Positions 1 through 8,628 of a stretch of DNA of 64,000 nt are shown piece after piece. The stretch lies in assembly GCF_024199985.1 (NCBI RefSeq), contig NZ_JANARS010000003.1:372001-436000 (forward strand), given 5' to 3'. The position numbers were made by a program, and so were the translations under genes. A model generated the notes under the pieces. It ran no database searches. It was not told where the DNA came from and was given only the letters and a program-made list of their open reading frames with translations. The stretch's first letter is position 1, and every line of letters begins with the position of its first letter. This DNA is from Nocardioides pinisoli. GTDB taxonomy: Bacteria; Actinomycetota; Actinomycetes; Propionibacteriales; Nocardioidaceae.

Positions 1-833
1 GCCCGGACAACGACACGCTCGAGGGCAGCGCGTTCGCGGACCACGTCGAGGGATCCGAGGGCAACGACACCATCACGCTCAACCATGGTGACGACACCGA
101 CGTCGACGGCGGTGCAGGCAACGACAGCATCGACGGTGGGGCAGGCAACGACGTCCTCACCGGCGGCGGCGACGACGACGGTCTCCTCGGGGGTGAGGGC
201 GACGACCAGCTGCTCGGCGGCGACGGGAAGGACACCTGTCTGGGTGGCGCCGGGCACGACACCTGCAACGGCGGCCCGCTGGGCACCGACGGGCTCAGCC
301 CCGACGACCCGGACACATGCGGTGACGACGTCGAGGTCAAGCGCAACTGCAAGGGCAACCCCCGCGCGCGCTGGTTCGGCCGGGCCGCGGGCACGCTGAG
401 CCACGGCGGCGTCAAGGAGACCTGGTCCACGTCGTACACCCTGGAGACGGTCGTGGCGGACTACTACTGGGCAGCGGAGACGACCATCGTGTGGAGCGTC
501 GGCGGCACCGACTCCCGCGGCTGCAGCTACACCGGCCGGGCCACGATCCCGGGACGGGCCGGGCTAACCGTGTGGGACACGACGTCGTACGCCCATGAGG
601 TCCACCGCGTCGCGGGGACGACCGTGCCGGTGACGGTCTCGTGCCCCGGTCGTCAACCGGAGACCGTTCCCTACCACCCGATGAACACCAACGCCGCGGA
701 GGTGGACGACGAGCTGATCGTCGAGCCGGGCCTCGAGATCTCCGGCGACAACAGCTACGTGCCGACGAACACGACGGACGGACTGGCCAGCTGGTCGTGG
801 TCGCTGTCGACCACACCGCTGCAGCCGAGCTGA
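1..833 (+). CDS. RTX-like (hemolysin-type) calcium-binding secreted protein, 5' partial
   Basis: The reading frame enters from the left edge (first full codon at 3) and ends at TGA 831-833, so the N-terminus and any signal peptide lie outside the window. The first ~85 residues are glycine/aspartate nonapeptide-like repeats of the GGxGxD type (for example GGAGNDSIDGGAGND), the fold that binds calcium as a parallel beta-roll in exported proteins. After a Cys-containing linker (DTCGDDVEVKRNCKGN) comes a ~160-residue Trp/Tyr-rich C-terminal part that I cannot assign. It resembles in style three other repeat proteins in this window (22516-23544, 32655-33938, 37354-38850). Calcium binding and export are inferred from the repeat family; the substrate or surface role is unknown. 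Confidence 0.8.
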   Translation, partial: PDNDTLEGSAFADHVEGSEGNDTITLNHGDDTDVDGGAGNDSIDGGAGNDVLTGGGDDDGLLGGEGDDQLLGGDGKDTCLGGAGHDTCNGGPLGTDGLSPDDPDTCGDDVEVKRNCKGNPRARWFGRAAGTLSHGGVKETWSTSYTLETVVADYYWAAETTIVWSVGGTDSRGCSYTGRATIPGRAGLTVWDTTSYAHEVHRVAGTTVPVTVSCPGRQPETVPYHPMNTNAAEVDDELIVEPGLEISGDNSYVPTNTTDGLASWSWSLSTTPLQPS

Positions 834-1001
834 ACCCTCGCGGTACCGCGGCGACACCCAAGCTGTGCCCGTCGACCACCTGGTCGGCGGGCACAGCCGT
901 TCGTGGCGACCGACCGGCGACGTCCGACACGAGGTCGTCGGGACAGCGCCGGGACATCTCGCCGATGCCTCCGGGACACCGGGAACGACAGCGTTCCTGT
1001 C
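834..1001. other. Intergenic region between the RTX-like gene and the first membrane protein
   Basis: 168 bp without a supported gene. I see no clear Shine-Dalgarno sequence directly before the ATG at 1002 and no strong hairpin; the region probably holds the promoter for the 1002 gene. Confidence 0.4.
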
Positions 1002-1799
1002 ATGACCACCCACACCACCACCCCGTCCCCCGTCCACTCCACCACCGGATCCACCCCGCGCCCCGTCGGCCGCGGTCGGCGATCGCTCCTGGCCCTCGCG
1101 GGGCTGCTGGCCTGCGCCGTCCCTGTCGTGTTCACCATCAACATCACCCGGATGCTGGTGACCGGCATCGACACCGACCACCGCTTCCACCAGCTGACCG
1201 GGCAGGGCGAGATCCTCTTCGCCCTCTGGCTGGTGCCGCTCCTCGCCCTGCTCCGCGCGGGATGGCAGGGCCGGCGGCCCGGCACCGCCGCCGGCTGGGC
1301 CCACCTCGTCCTCGTCGCTGCCGGCGCGGGCTGCGCCGTGGCTGCCCCCGGAGGGGGCGCACCTCTCCTCGTGGGCCTCATCGTGGTCACGGGATCGTTC
1401 GTCTGGGCGGCCCTGCCGCTGCGTCCGCGGCTGCGCGTCGGCGTACAGGTCGACCCGTTGCTGGTGCCGGTCGCGCTCGCGGCCAGCGCGGTGCTGCTGC
1501 CGTACGCCGTGGACCAGATCGCCCTGCAGAACGCGGCGACCACCGGCTACCACTCCCAGAACCCGCACTTCTTCGACATGGCGTGGATCTCGGTCGTCCT
1601 CGCGGCGTACGCCCTGCTCGCCGGCCTGGTCCCCGCCGTCCGGGTGCTGGCCACCGGCTTCGCCGTCGCGATGGCGTGGCTCGGCACCGCCGGGCTCGCT
1701 CTCGGCGAGAGCACCGCATGGTCCCTGACGGTCCTGGCGTGCGGCGTCCTCGCCGCCGGTGCGTCGGTCGTCGGACGAGGCCGAACCGCCCGGAACTGA
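1002..1799 (+). CDS. Multi-pass membrane protein of unknown function
   Basis: A 265-residue protein starting at ATG (MTTHTTTPSP), chosen because the upstream in-frame extension is Arg/Pro-rich and unlike a protein N-terminus. After a short polar segment there are several hydrophobic spans (about residues 27-48, 68-84, 98-115, 120-137, 150-170, 190-215 and 225-255), so about six or seven membrane helices. I do not recognise a family. It ends 36 bp before the GTG of the sensor kinase at 1836, and two other kinase/regulator pairs in this window also have a small membrane protein beside them (8613-9344, 28294-29001). A role in envelope sensing with that kinase is therefore plausible but is only inference from context. 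Confidence 0.75.
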   Translation: MTTHTTTPSPVHSTTGSTPRPVGRGRRSLLALAGLLACAVPVVFTINITRMLVTGIDTDHRFHQLTGQGEILFALWLVPLLALLRAGWQGRRPGTAAGWAHLVLVAAGAGCAVAAPGGGAPLLVGLIVVTGSFVWAALPLRPRLRVGVQVDPLLVPVALAASAVLLPYAVDQIALQNAATTGYHSQNPHFFDMAWISVVLAAYALLAGLVPAVRVLATGFAVAMAWLGTAGLALGESTAWSLTVLACGVLAAGASVVGRGRTARN

Positions 1800-1835
1800 C
1801 GTCGAGCAGTGTCCACCACACCTACAATCCGCCAC

Positions 1836-3863
1836 GTGCAGCCAGCGTCGCGACCTCGGTCACGCCCGGTGACCCTGGGAGCGGCGCTGGCCGCGGTCCC
1901 GGGCATCGGAGGAGGGTTGCTCGCCCTGGCTCTGGCCGCTGCGAACGAGGCTTGGGACCTGGCCGTGGCCGGCCAGGTCCCGGTGGACGCCGTGGTGGCC
2001 ATCGCCTACCCGATGACGGCCCTGGTCGTGCTCAGCTCGCCGGGACTGCGCCGCGGGGGGCGGTCCCTCGCGTGGATCCTCATGCTCGCCGGCGGTTGCT
2101 CGGGCATCGTCACGCTCTCCACGGTCGTCGCCCAGGTCGCCACCGAGCCCTCGACCACGACCGACATCGCCCTGATGCTGCTGAGCAGCGTGTGGGTGCC
2201 GGGATTCCTGTCCCTGCTGACCCTCGTCCCGCTGTTCTACCCCGACGGCCTGCTCCCGGGGAGGCTGTGGCGCCTCGCTGCGTTGGCCGCCGCCGTCGGG
2301 CTCGCCCTCGTGACCGTGGGTGTGGGGCTCTATCCCGAGTCCTTCGAGGGCCGCATCCGGCTGACGAAGCCGGTGAGCAACCTCGGCGTCGCGCAGACAT
2401 TCACCTACGCCGGCGCGGCGATGCTCCTGCCGGCGTTCCTCGCCGCCCTCGGCTCGCTCGTCGTCCGGCTGGTCCGGACCCGAGGACTGGCACGCCGTCA
2501 GGTGGTCGTCTTCCTCGCGGCCGCGGGGCTGCTCGTCGCCGTCACCGTCGCGCAGGGTTCGCTGCCCTCGCCGGTCGGCATCGTCGCCCAGGCACTCGCC
2601 GCGGCCCTGGTCCCGGTCGCCATCGGCGTCGCCATCACCCGGCACGGCCTCTACGACCTCGACGTCGCCGTTCGCCGCTCGATCGTCGCCGCCAGCCTCG
2701 GCACGTGCCTCGCGGGCGGCTACCTCACTCTCTTCGCCGTGCTCCAGGCGCTGCCGCGCCACGAGTCGGCACTCAGCGCCGCCGTGGCCGCCGGCTTCAC
2801 CGGCGCGATCATGCAGCCACTCGCCAAGCGGCTCACGGCCGGCGTGGACCGGATGTTCTACGGCGACCGGGCCGATCCGTTCGCGGTGGCCAGCGCGTTG
2901 GCGACCAGCCTCACCGACGCCGGCCTCGACGTCGCGCGGGTCCCCCAGGTGCTGTGCGACACGGTCGTCGAGACCCTGCGCCTGCCGGCAGCCCGCGTGT
3001 GGTTGGCCGGTGACAGCAGCGATCGACCGGTCGCCACCGCAGGCGCGGTCGGTCACGGACCGCCGGTCCAGCTCGAGCTGCGGCACCGCGGAGAGGTCGT
3101 GGCGGCGCTCGACGTCTGGCCCCGCGCCGGCGAGCAGACGCTGCACCCGCGCGACGAGGTCGTCGTGCGTGGTCTCGCCGACCAGGTGGCGCCGGCCGTC
3201 GCCGCGGTCCAGCTGCACCGCCAGCTCCAGCGCAGTCGCGAAGCCCTGGTCGCGGCCCGCGAGGACGAGCGCCTCCAGCTCAGGCGCGACCTGCACGACG
3301 GGCTGGGTGCGACCCTGGCCGGCCTCCGTCTGCAGGTCGAGACCGCGCAGGACCTGTCCGACCAGCCGGACGTCGAGCACCTGCTCGGCTCCGCGGGAGA
3401 CGGTGTCGCCCAGGCCGTGGCCGAGGTGCGCGCCATCACCGACGGCTTGCGTCCGGCTGCGCTCGACGAGCTCGGGCTGGCCCGCGCCCTGTCCGCGCTC
3501 GCAGACCGCGTCCGGGCGCCCGGTCTCGAGGTCGAGGTCGACATCGCTGAGCACGTCTCCGCTGCCCCGGCGGTCGAGGTCGCCCTGCACCGCATCGCCG
3601 CGGAGGCGCTCGCCAATGTCGTACGACACTCCGCCGCGCGCCGGGTGTCGCTGCGCGTCAGGGACGGCCGGCACGTCGAGCTGGAGGTCAGCGACGACGG
3701 CGTCGGGCTCGGGGCGGCGACGACCACTGCCGGGTCGGGCCTCGGCCTGGCCTCGATGCGGCAGCGCGCCGAGGAGGTCGGCGGGACGCTCGAGGTCCGC
3801 ACCTCCGACTCAGGCACCACCGTCCACGCACTGCTGCCGCACGCCGTAGGAGACCTCCGATGA
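1836..3863 (+). CDS. Membrane sensor histidine kinase, NarL-type (HisKA_3) partner
   Basis: About 675 residues. The N-terminal ~300 residues hold many hydrophobic segments, followed by a conserved RHGLYDLD stretch typical of this class, and a region resembling a GAF fold (about 330-450). The dimerisation/phosphoacceptor box REDERLQLRRDLHDGLGA has its His near residue 487, and the HATPase N box (EALANVVRH) and G boxes (DDGVGLG, GSGLGLASM) follow from ~587. This is the HisKA_3 arrangement of kinases that signal to LuxR/NarL-type regulators. I chose GTG 1836 because TACAAT at 1823-1828 lies 7 nt upstream, a leaderless-type start; GTG 1809 is an in-frame alternative but would precede that -10 box. 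It overlaps the regulator gene by 4 nt (ATGA), so the two are co-translated. The stimulus is unknown. Confidence 0.9.
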   Translation: MQPASRPRSRPVTLGAALAAVPGIGGGLLALALAAANEAWDLAVAGQVPVDAVVAIAYPMTALVVLSSPGLRRGGRSLAWILMLAGGCSGIVTLSTVVAQVATEPSTTTDIALMLLSSVWVPGFLSLLTLVPLFYPDGLLPGRLWRLAALAAAVGLALVTVGVGLYPESFEGRIRLTKPVSNLGVAQTFTYAGAAMLLPAFLAALGSLVVRLVRTRGLARRQVVVFLAAAGLLVAVTVAQGSLPSPVGIVAQALAAALVPVAIGVAITRHGLYDLDVAVRRSIVAASLGTCLAGGYLTLFAVLQALPRHESALSAAVAAGFTGAIMQPLAKRLTAGVDRMFYGDRADPFAVASALATSLTDAGLDVARVPQVLCDTVVETLRLPAARVWLAGDSSDRPVATAGAVGHGPPVQLELRHRGEVVAALDVWPRAGEQTLHPRDEVVVRGLADQVAPAVAAVQLHRQLQRSREALVAAREDERLQLRRDLHDGLGATLAGLRLQVETAQDLSDQPDVEHLLGSAGDGVAQAVAEVRAITDGLRPAALDELGLARALSALADRVRAPGLEVEVDIAEHVSAAPAVEVALHRIAAEALANVVRHSAARRVSLRVRDGRHVELEVSDDGVGLGAATTTAGSGLGLASMRQRAEEVGGTLEVRTSDSGTTVHALLPHAVGDLR

Positions 3864-4510
3864 CCACTGTCCTGCTCGTCGACGACCACCCCCTGTTCCT
3901 CGACGGTGTCCGAGCCGCGCTCACGGGAGCTCCCGACATCGAGGTCGTCGGCGAGGCGCACGACTGCCGGGAGGCCGTGGAGAAGGCGGCCGCCCTGCGT
4001 CCCGACGTCGTGCTGATGGACCTCAACCTCCCCGACGGCTCCGGCATCGACGCCACCCGCGACATCCTGGCGGCGGCGCCCGAGACGGGGATCTTGGTGA
4101 TCACGATGTCGGACGACGACGACGCCGTCGTCGCGGCGATGCGAGCCGGTGCTCGCGGCTACGTCGTGAAGGGGGCCGGTCGTGCGGACCTGCTCCACTC
4201 CGTCGCGACGGTGGCTGCCGGTGGGGCGGTCTTCAGCCCAGCGGTCGCCGCACGCCTCGGTGGCTACTTCACCGGGATGGCCGCCCAGCCCGGCCGGGAG
4301 ATGTTCCCCCAGCTCAGCGAGCGCGAGCGGGAGGTCCTCGACCTCGTTGCCCGCGGCCTCGACAACCGCCGGATCGCCCGCGAGCTGTTCCTGTCCGAGA
4401 AGACGGTGCGCAACCACGTCTCGACACTCCTCGGCAAGCTCGACGTCGCCGACCGGGCCGAGGCGATCGCCCGCGCCAGGCGCGCTGGAATGGGTCAGCA
4501 GCCGGGCTGA
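3860..4510 (+). CDS. NarL/FixJ-family response regulator
   Basis: 216 residues. The receiver domain occupies about 1-120 with the acidic pair D8-D9, phosphoacceptor D54 (VVLMDLNLPDG) and a conserved Lys near 105. The LuxR-type helix-turn-helix follows at about 150-205 (LSEREREVLDLVARG, then the recognition helix LSEKTVRNHVSTLLGKL). Its ATG overlaps the stop of the kinase at 1836-3863, the classical arrangement for a cognate two-component pair. Phosphorylation by that kinase should switch on DNA binding; targets are not visible from the sequence, though the adjacent membrane-protein gene is an obvious candidate. Confidence 0.93.
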   Translation: MTTVLLVDDHPLFLDGVRAALTGAPDIEVVGEAHDCREAVEKAAALRPDVVLMDLNLPDGSGIDATRDILAAAPETGILVITMSDDDDAVVAAMRAGARGYVVKGAGRADLLHSVATVAAGGAVFSPAVAARLGGYFTGMAAQPGREMFPQLSEREREVLDLVARGLDNRRIARELFLSEKTVRNHVSTLLGKLDVADRAEAIARARRAGMGQQPG

Positions 4511-4540
4511 GGCTCGTTCCGTCCGCTAGCGTCCGACCCC

Positions 4541-5470
4541 ATGGACGAGCACGCATCCGTCGAGCCTCTCCAGACCTACCGGGCCGTCAGCGACTCCGTC
4601 TTCGCGCTGTACGACGCCGGGCAGCAGCGCGAGGCCCTGACCCTGCTCATCGGCGCGGGTCCGGAGCTGCTGCCGTGGCGTTCGGAGCTGGCGCACCTCC
4701 GGGCGTGTCTGCACGGCTCACTGGGAGAGCTCGACGCGGCGATGGCGACCCTCGCCGAGGCCCACGCCGCGGGCGGGTGGTGGGACCCGGAGATCCTCCT
4801 CGAGGACGACGACCTGGCGTCCCTGGTCGGGTTGCCCGAGTTCGCGACGCTGGTCGAGTCGTCCCGGCAGCGCTGGGCGCGGGCCAACGCCGAGCCGGAC
4901 CGCACAGGTGATCGTCTCGCGCTACCGTCCGGACGAGCGCGCGGGTTGCTCGTCGCGCTGCACGGTGCCGAGGAGGTCGCGGACGACGCGCTCGCCACGT
5001 GGGGTCCGGCGACGGACCTCGGCTTCGTCGTGCTCGCCGTACGGTCGTCGCAACGGACCTCACCCAGCTACCGGTCCTGGCCCGACCAGCAACGAGCCGC
5101 CGCCGAGATCGCCGACGCCCTGGAGACGCTGTCGGCGGAGACGCGGTCGTTGCCGCTCGTCGCTGGCGGCTTCTCCGCGGGCGGGCGGGTAGCACTCGAC
5201 TGGGCTCGGTTCGGGACGCCGTGCGATGTCGCCGGCGTGGTCGCCGTGGCGCCTGCCGTACGTGGCGAGCCGAGGCAGAGCAGTGCCCGGGCCCTGGAGC
5301 CTGCGCTTCTCATCGTTGGAGAGGACGACGATCTCCACGACGACGTCGTCGCGGCGGGGCAGGCCCTCGCCGCTTCAGGCTTCAGGACGGACGTGGTCGA
5401 GGGACTGGCTCACCGCTTCCCGGAGGACTTCGCCGAGCGCTTGGCGGCGGCGCTGGTGCCCGTTCGCTGA
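4541..5470 (+). CDS. Alpha/beta-hydrolase with TPR-like N-terminal extension
   Basis: 309 residues. The first ~120 residues are helical and Ala/Leu-rich (YDAGQQREALTLLIGAGPELLP, then LGELDAAMATLAEAHAAGGWWDPEIL), which looks like short tetratricopeptide-type repeats. The rest is an alpha/beta-hydrolase: LLVALHGAEE (oxyanion region), nucleophile elbow GGFSAGG, acid region LIVGEDDDLHDD and a His in GLAHRFPEDF. No secretion signal is seen, so it should be cytoplasmic. TAGCGT at 4527-4532 sits 8 nt before the ATG, so it is probably transcribed separately from the two-component pair although only 30 bp downstream. A hairpin at 5491-5523 follows. Substrate unknown; an esterase or peptidase activity is a guess from the fold. 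Confidence 0.82.
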   Translation: MDEHASVEPLQTYRAVSDSVFALYDAGQQREALTLLIGAGPELLPWRSELAHLRACLHGSLGELDAAMATLAEAHAAGGWWDPEILLEDDDLASLVGLPEFATLVESSRQRWARANAEPDRTGDRLALPSGRARGLLVALHGAEEVADDALATWGPATDLGFVVLAVRSSQRTSPSYRSWPDQQRAAAEIADALETLSAETRSLPLVAGGFSAGGRVALDWARFGTPCDVAGVVAVAPAVRGEPRQSSARALEPALLIVGEDDDLHDDVVAAGQALAASGFRTDVVEGLAHRFPEDFAERLAAALVPVR

Positions 5471-5490
5471 GCGGTGGGGGAATTGGCTGT

Positions 5491-5523
5491 CGCCCGGGCT
5501 CCCCGGCCAGGGGAACCCGGGCG
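5491..5523 (+). terminator. Strong GC-rich hairpin after the hydrolase gene
   Basis: Arms CGCCCGGG (5491-5498) and CCCGGGCG (5516-5523), extended by CCCC/GGGG plus a T-A pair with one mismatch, around the 5-nt loop GGCCA. No U tract follows, which is usual for high-GC actinomycetes. It lies 20 bp after the stop at 5470 and could act in both directions. Confidence 0.65.
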
Positions 5524-5549
5524 ACCCGGTGCTCGGCGGACGAACCCGC

Positions 5550-5720
5550 TCACGCGATGGGCCTCCACCCCGCTGCGAGCGCCATGTCGTAGCGCCCGCG
5601 GCCCGGGACCTCGCTCGGAGCCTCGAGGACGCCGTCGCGCCGTAGGACGTGTGGACGGATTCGGCCCGAGCGCCTGATCGTGCGGTTGGTGGTGCGGCTG
5701 ATGGTATGGACGTGCTTCAT
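5550..5720 (-). CDS. Possible small basic protein (56 residues)
   Basis: ATG at 5720 (minus strand) begins MKHVHTISRTTNRTIRRSGR and the frame ends at TGA 5550-5552. AGGAG lies a few bases upstream of the ATG, which is the main reason to consider it real. The product is rich in Arg and His and matches no family I know. It sits alone between the hydrolase gene and the divergent-facing regulator operon, in a 370-bp stretch that otherwise holds only the hairpin at 5491-5523. Weakly supported. Confidence 0.3.
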   Translation of the reverse strand: MKHVHTISRTTNRTIRRSGRIRPHVLRRDGVLEAPSEVPGRGRYDMALAAGWRPIA

Positions 5721-5842
5721 TCGAGGTGCTCCTGTTGTGGTGTCCGCGACCGTTCGCGGAACGACTCCAAGCCTCGGGGTCCCGACGTCCCGGGGGACAG
5801 GGACACCGGTCACCTGTCGAGCGGGACGCCGAGGGCACAGCG

Positions 5843-6487
5843 TCAGCGACCCAGCCCCGCCTCGCGCGCCTTGACGATCGCCTCGGGGCGGCCCTCGACG
5901 TCGATCTTGGCGAAGATGCTCGACACGTAGTTGCGCACCGTCTTGTCCGACAGGAACAGGCGACGGGCGATGCCGGCGTTGGAGGCGCCCTCGGCGATGA
6001 GCGCCAGCACCTCCCGCTCCCGGTCCGACAGCGACGGGAAGGGCTGCACGGACGCGCCCCCGCCGCCGGCGAAGAAGCCCCGGAGGCGCCGGGCGATCTC
6101 CGCGCCGTAGACAGCCTGACCGGCCGCCACGGCCGCGAGGGCCCGGGAGATCTCCTCCTGGCCCGCGCCCTTGAGCAGGTAGCCGAGCGCGCCCGCCTGG
6201 ATCGCGGCGAAGACGGCCTGGTCGTCCTCGACCATCGTCAGCACGACCACCTTCACGTCCGGCTCCAGGTCCGACAGGCGCTTGGTCGCCTCCACTCCTG
6301 ACACGCCAGGCATCTGGAGGTCCATGAAGACGACGTCGGGCCGGTGCTCGACGACGGCCGCGACACCGGACTCCCCGTCGGCCGCTTCGGCGAGGACGGT
6401 GACGCCGAGGTCCTCCAACAGGGTCCGCAGCCCCTGTCGGAACATCGGGTGGTCGTCGACCAGCACGACTCGCAGGTCCTTGATCAT
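5843..6487 (-). CDS. NarL/FixJ-family response regulator
   Basis: 214 residues starting MIKDLRVVLVDDHPMF; upstream in-frame codons belong to the end of the kinase gene. The receiver domain has the acidic pair D11-D12 and phosphoacceptor D56 (VVFMDLQMPG). The LuxR helix-turn-helix is at about 148-203 (LSDREREVLALIAEGASNAGIA, LSDKTVRNYVSSIFAKID). The start codon overlaps the stop of the kinase gene (TGATG), so the pair is translationally coupled. It is a close analogue of the regulator at 3860-4510 and forms the second kinase/regulator module. Third gene of the operon 9344-5843. Confidence 0.93.
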   Translation of the reverse strand: MIKDLRVVLVDDHPMFRQGLRTLLEDLGVTVLAEAADGESGVAAVVEHRPDVVFMDLQMPGVSGVEATKRLSDLEPDVKVVVLTMVEDDQAVFAAIQAGALGYLLKGAGQEEISRALAAVAAGQAVYGAEIARRLRGFFAGGGGASVQPFPSLSDREREVLALIAEGASNAGIARRLFLSDKTVRNYVSSIFAKIDVEGRPEAIVKAREAGLGR

Positions 6488-8628
6488 CACTGCCTCACTT
6501 CTTCGTTGCGGTCGGCGGGGGGAAGCTCGTCGATCGGAGCGGGGAGTGCGTCGTACGGCAACCAGGCTCGTACGCCGGTCCCGCCAGTCGTCGTCTCGAT
6601 GGTGCACCACCCACCGAGCTCGGTGGCTCGCTCGCGCATGGACGCGAGCCCGACGCCCGGGGTCAGCTCGGCGGGCAGTCCGCCCCCGTCGTCGCGCACG
6701 TGCACCTCCAGCCGGGTGTCCCCTGCGGAGAGAGACAGGTAGACCCGGGACGCGTCCGAGTGGCGCACGGCGTTGTTCACTGCCTCCGCCGCGATCCGGT
6801 AGGCCGCGACCTCGACCGCGGCGGGCAGCTCGTCGAGCCGCCCGGTCGCCTGCACCTCGACCTCGGGGCCACCGGCGGTGAGGGTGGACACCAGGGCCTT
6901 CAGCGCCCCGACCAGTCCCAGGTCGTCGAGGGCGGGCGGTCGGAGGTCGGCCACCAGGCGGCGGACGTCCGTCACGGCCGAGCGCGCCTGCTCCGCGGCG
7001 GCACCGGACAGCTCGGCGGCCCGGTCGCCGTCACCTCGAGCCAGCGCCGATCGCACGACGTCCAGCGCCATGACCACCCCGGCCAGCAGCGGCCCCAGCC
7101 CGTCGTGCAGGTCGCGGCGCAGTCGGCGGCGTTCGTCCTCGCGCGCCTTGACGAGCTGGGTGCGCGACTCCTCGAGGGCGCCGGAAAGACGGACGGCGTA
7201 CGCCGCCGACGAGAGCGGCCCGGCCACCGCCTGCAGAGCGCGCGCATCCGCCCCGGTCGGCGGCGCGGGCCCGTCGGCAGCAGGTGCGTCACGCCCGGCC
7301 GCCTGAGCGACCCGCAACTCGCCCACCTGTCGTCCGTGCAGCTCGAGGGGTACGGCGACGGCAGTCGCGGCCTCGCCGGCCCGCTCCTCCACCTCGGAGC
7401 CATCTGGCATGCGGACCAGGACGCTGACCCCGCGGAGCCGGAGGCCCGAGCGGACTGTCGCGACGCCGGCAGCCAGTGCCTCCCGCGGCGTCGCGGCCTC
7501 TCGGAGCGACTGGTCCACCGCCTGGATCAGGGCGTACGGGTCCCCGCGCAGTCCGTACAGCAGCCGGTCCACGAGACGTTGCAGGCGCACGCGGGCGGGG
7601 TGGAAGGCGGTGGCGATCGCGAACGCGGCGATGAAGGGCACGGCGCCCTCGGACGTGCCGACGAGGGCACCGACCCAGCCCACCAGCGCGACGTACAGCA
7701 GGGCGGCACCGGCAACCAGCAGGACCGCCACGATCGTCCGGTTGACCAGGAGGTCGAGGTCGTAGAGCCGGTAGCGCAGGGCAGCCACCGCGATCCCGGC
7801 CGGGACGAGCAGGACCACGAGGTTGGCCCACCCCGAGGGCACGACGACGATCGCCAGGACGGTCAGTGCGACGGCGTACCCCACCCAGCCGACCTGTCGC
7901 CGCTCGACGCCGTCGGCTCGGCGGACGCGGACGACGACCGAGGCGATGGCGACGACCAGCAGCGCCGCCATACCGACCTGCACCGCCGGTTGCACCACCT
8001 CCGCGACCGGACCCACTGCCTCGACCCCGAGCGGGTTGTCGATGCCCGGGAAGAAGTCGAAGGGTCCCGGCGTGAGCGCGATCGTGATCACACCGACGAC
8101 GCCGACGACGGCTGCGCATGCCAGGGACCATCGCCAGCCGCGAGCGGGCAGGGGGCGGCCGTGGGGCACGACCTGCGGGAGGACCGTCGAGACCACCAGC
8201 CACGACGGCAGCCACGCCCAGCTCGCCACCCAAGCGGTGGCGGCGGCGAGGTCGGTGCCGGCCGGCAGCACGGCGGAGTCGTCGCCACCCAGTGCGTACG
8301 CCGTCCAGGACAGCGCCGAGATGTAGACGGCCGAAGCCCCACCCACCCCGAGCAGCAGCCAGCCCATCCGGCGGGCCGGCGGGTGCGGCACGAGCAGCGC
8401 GCCGGTGATCGAGAACGATGTGGCGACGACCGCCTCGGGGGTGCGGACGAGCTGCTCGAGGTAGCCCAGGCCACTCACCAGCGGGAGGACCACTGCGAGG
8501 GCGGCGAGAGCCGTGGCGACCACTGCGAGGAGCCGGGCTGCCGTCAGGGCAACCCGACTCCCGTCGCGATCCGCGGCCACCTGCTCACCGTAGGGGGCCA
8601 GATCGTGACGTGTCAGGCGTTCGTCCAC
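6487..8628 (-). CDS. Membrane sensor histidine kinase, NarL-type (HisKA_3) partner
   Basis: 713 residues with GTG start at 8628 (VDERLTRHDLAPYGEQ). I chose it because it overlaps the stop of the upstream membrane-protein gene by 16 nt, implying translational coupling; the longer in-frame extension is a shadow of that gene. The N-terminal half has many hydrophobic helices, then the conserved RYRLYDLDLLVNRT stretch and a GAF-like region. The phosphoacceptor box is KAREDERRRLRRDLHDGLGP and the ATPase has EAVNNAVRH and DDGGGLP. The architecture matches the kinase at 1836-3863, so they are probably paralogues. It should phosphorylate the overlapping regulator at 5843-6487. Confidence 0.9.
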   Translation of the reverse strand: MDERLTRHDLAPYGEQVAADRDGSRVALTAARLLAVVATALAALAVVLPLVSGLGYLEQLVRTPEAVVATSFSITGALLVPHPPARRMGWLLLGVGGASAVYISALSWTAYALGGDDSAVLPAGTDLAAATAWVASWAWLPSWLVVSTVLPQVVPHGRPLPARGWRWSLACAAVVGVVGVITIALTPGPFDFFPGIDNPLGVEAVGPVAEVVQPAVQVGMAALLVVAIASVVVRVRRADGVERRQVGWVGYAVALTVLAIVVVPSGWANLVVLLVPAGIAVAALRYRLYDLDLLVNRTIVAVLLVAGAALLYVALVGWVGALVGTSEGAVPFIAAFAIATAFHPARVRLQRLVDRLLYGLRGDPYALIQAVDQSLREAATPREALAAGVATVRSGLRLRGVSVLVRMPDGSEVEERAGEAATAVAVPLELHGRQVGELRVAQAAGRDAPAADGPAPPTGADARALQAVAGPLSSAAYAVRLSGALEESRTQLVKAREDERRRLRRDLHDGLGPLLAGVVMALDVVRSALARGDGDRAAELSGAAAEQARSAVTDVRRLVADLRPPALDDLGLVGALKALVSTLTAGGPEVEVQATGRLDELPAAVEVAAYRIAAEAVNNAVRHSDASRVYLSLSAGDTRLEVHVRDDGGGLPAELTPGVGLASMRERATELGGWCTIETTTGGTGVRAWLPYDALPAPIDELPPADRNEEVRQ

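Noticed and set aside
641-3013. Very long plus-strand ORF (790 codons)
   Set aside because: Arg/Pro/Gly-rich shadow of the membrane-protein and kinase genes in another frame; no protein-like domains.
1860-3674. Minus-strand ORF of 604 codons
   Set aside because: Antisense to the sensor kinase; low-complexity Gly/Asp/Arg sequence from high-GC codon structure.
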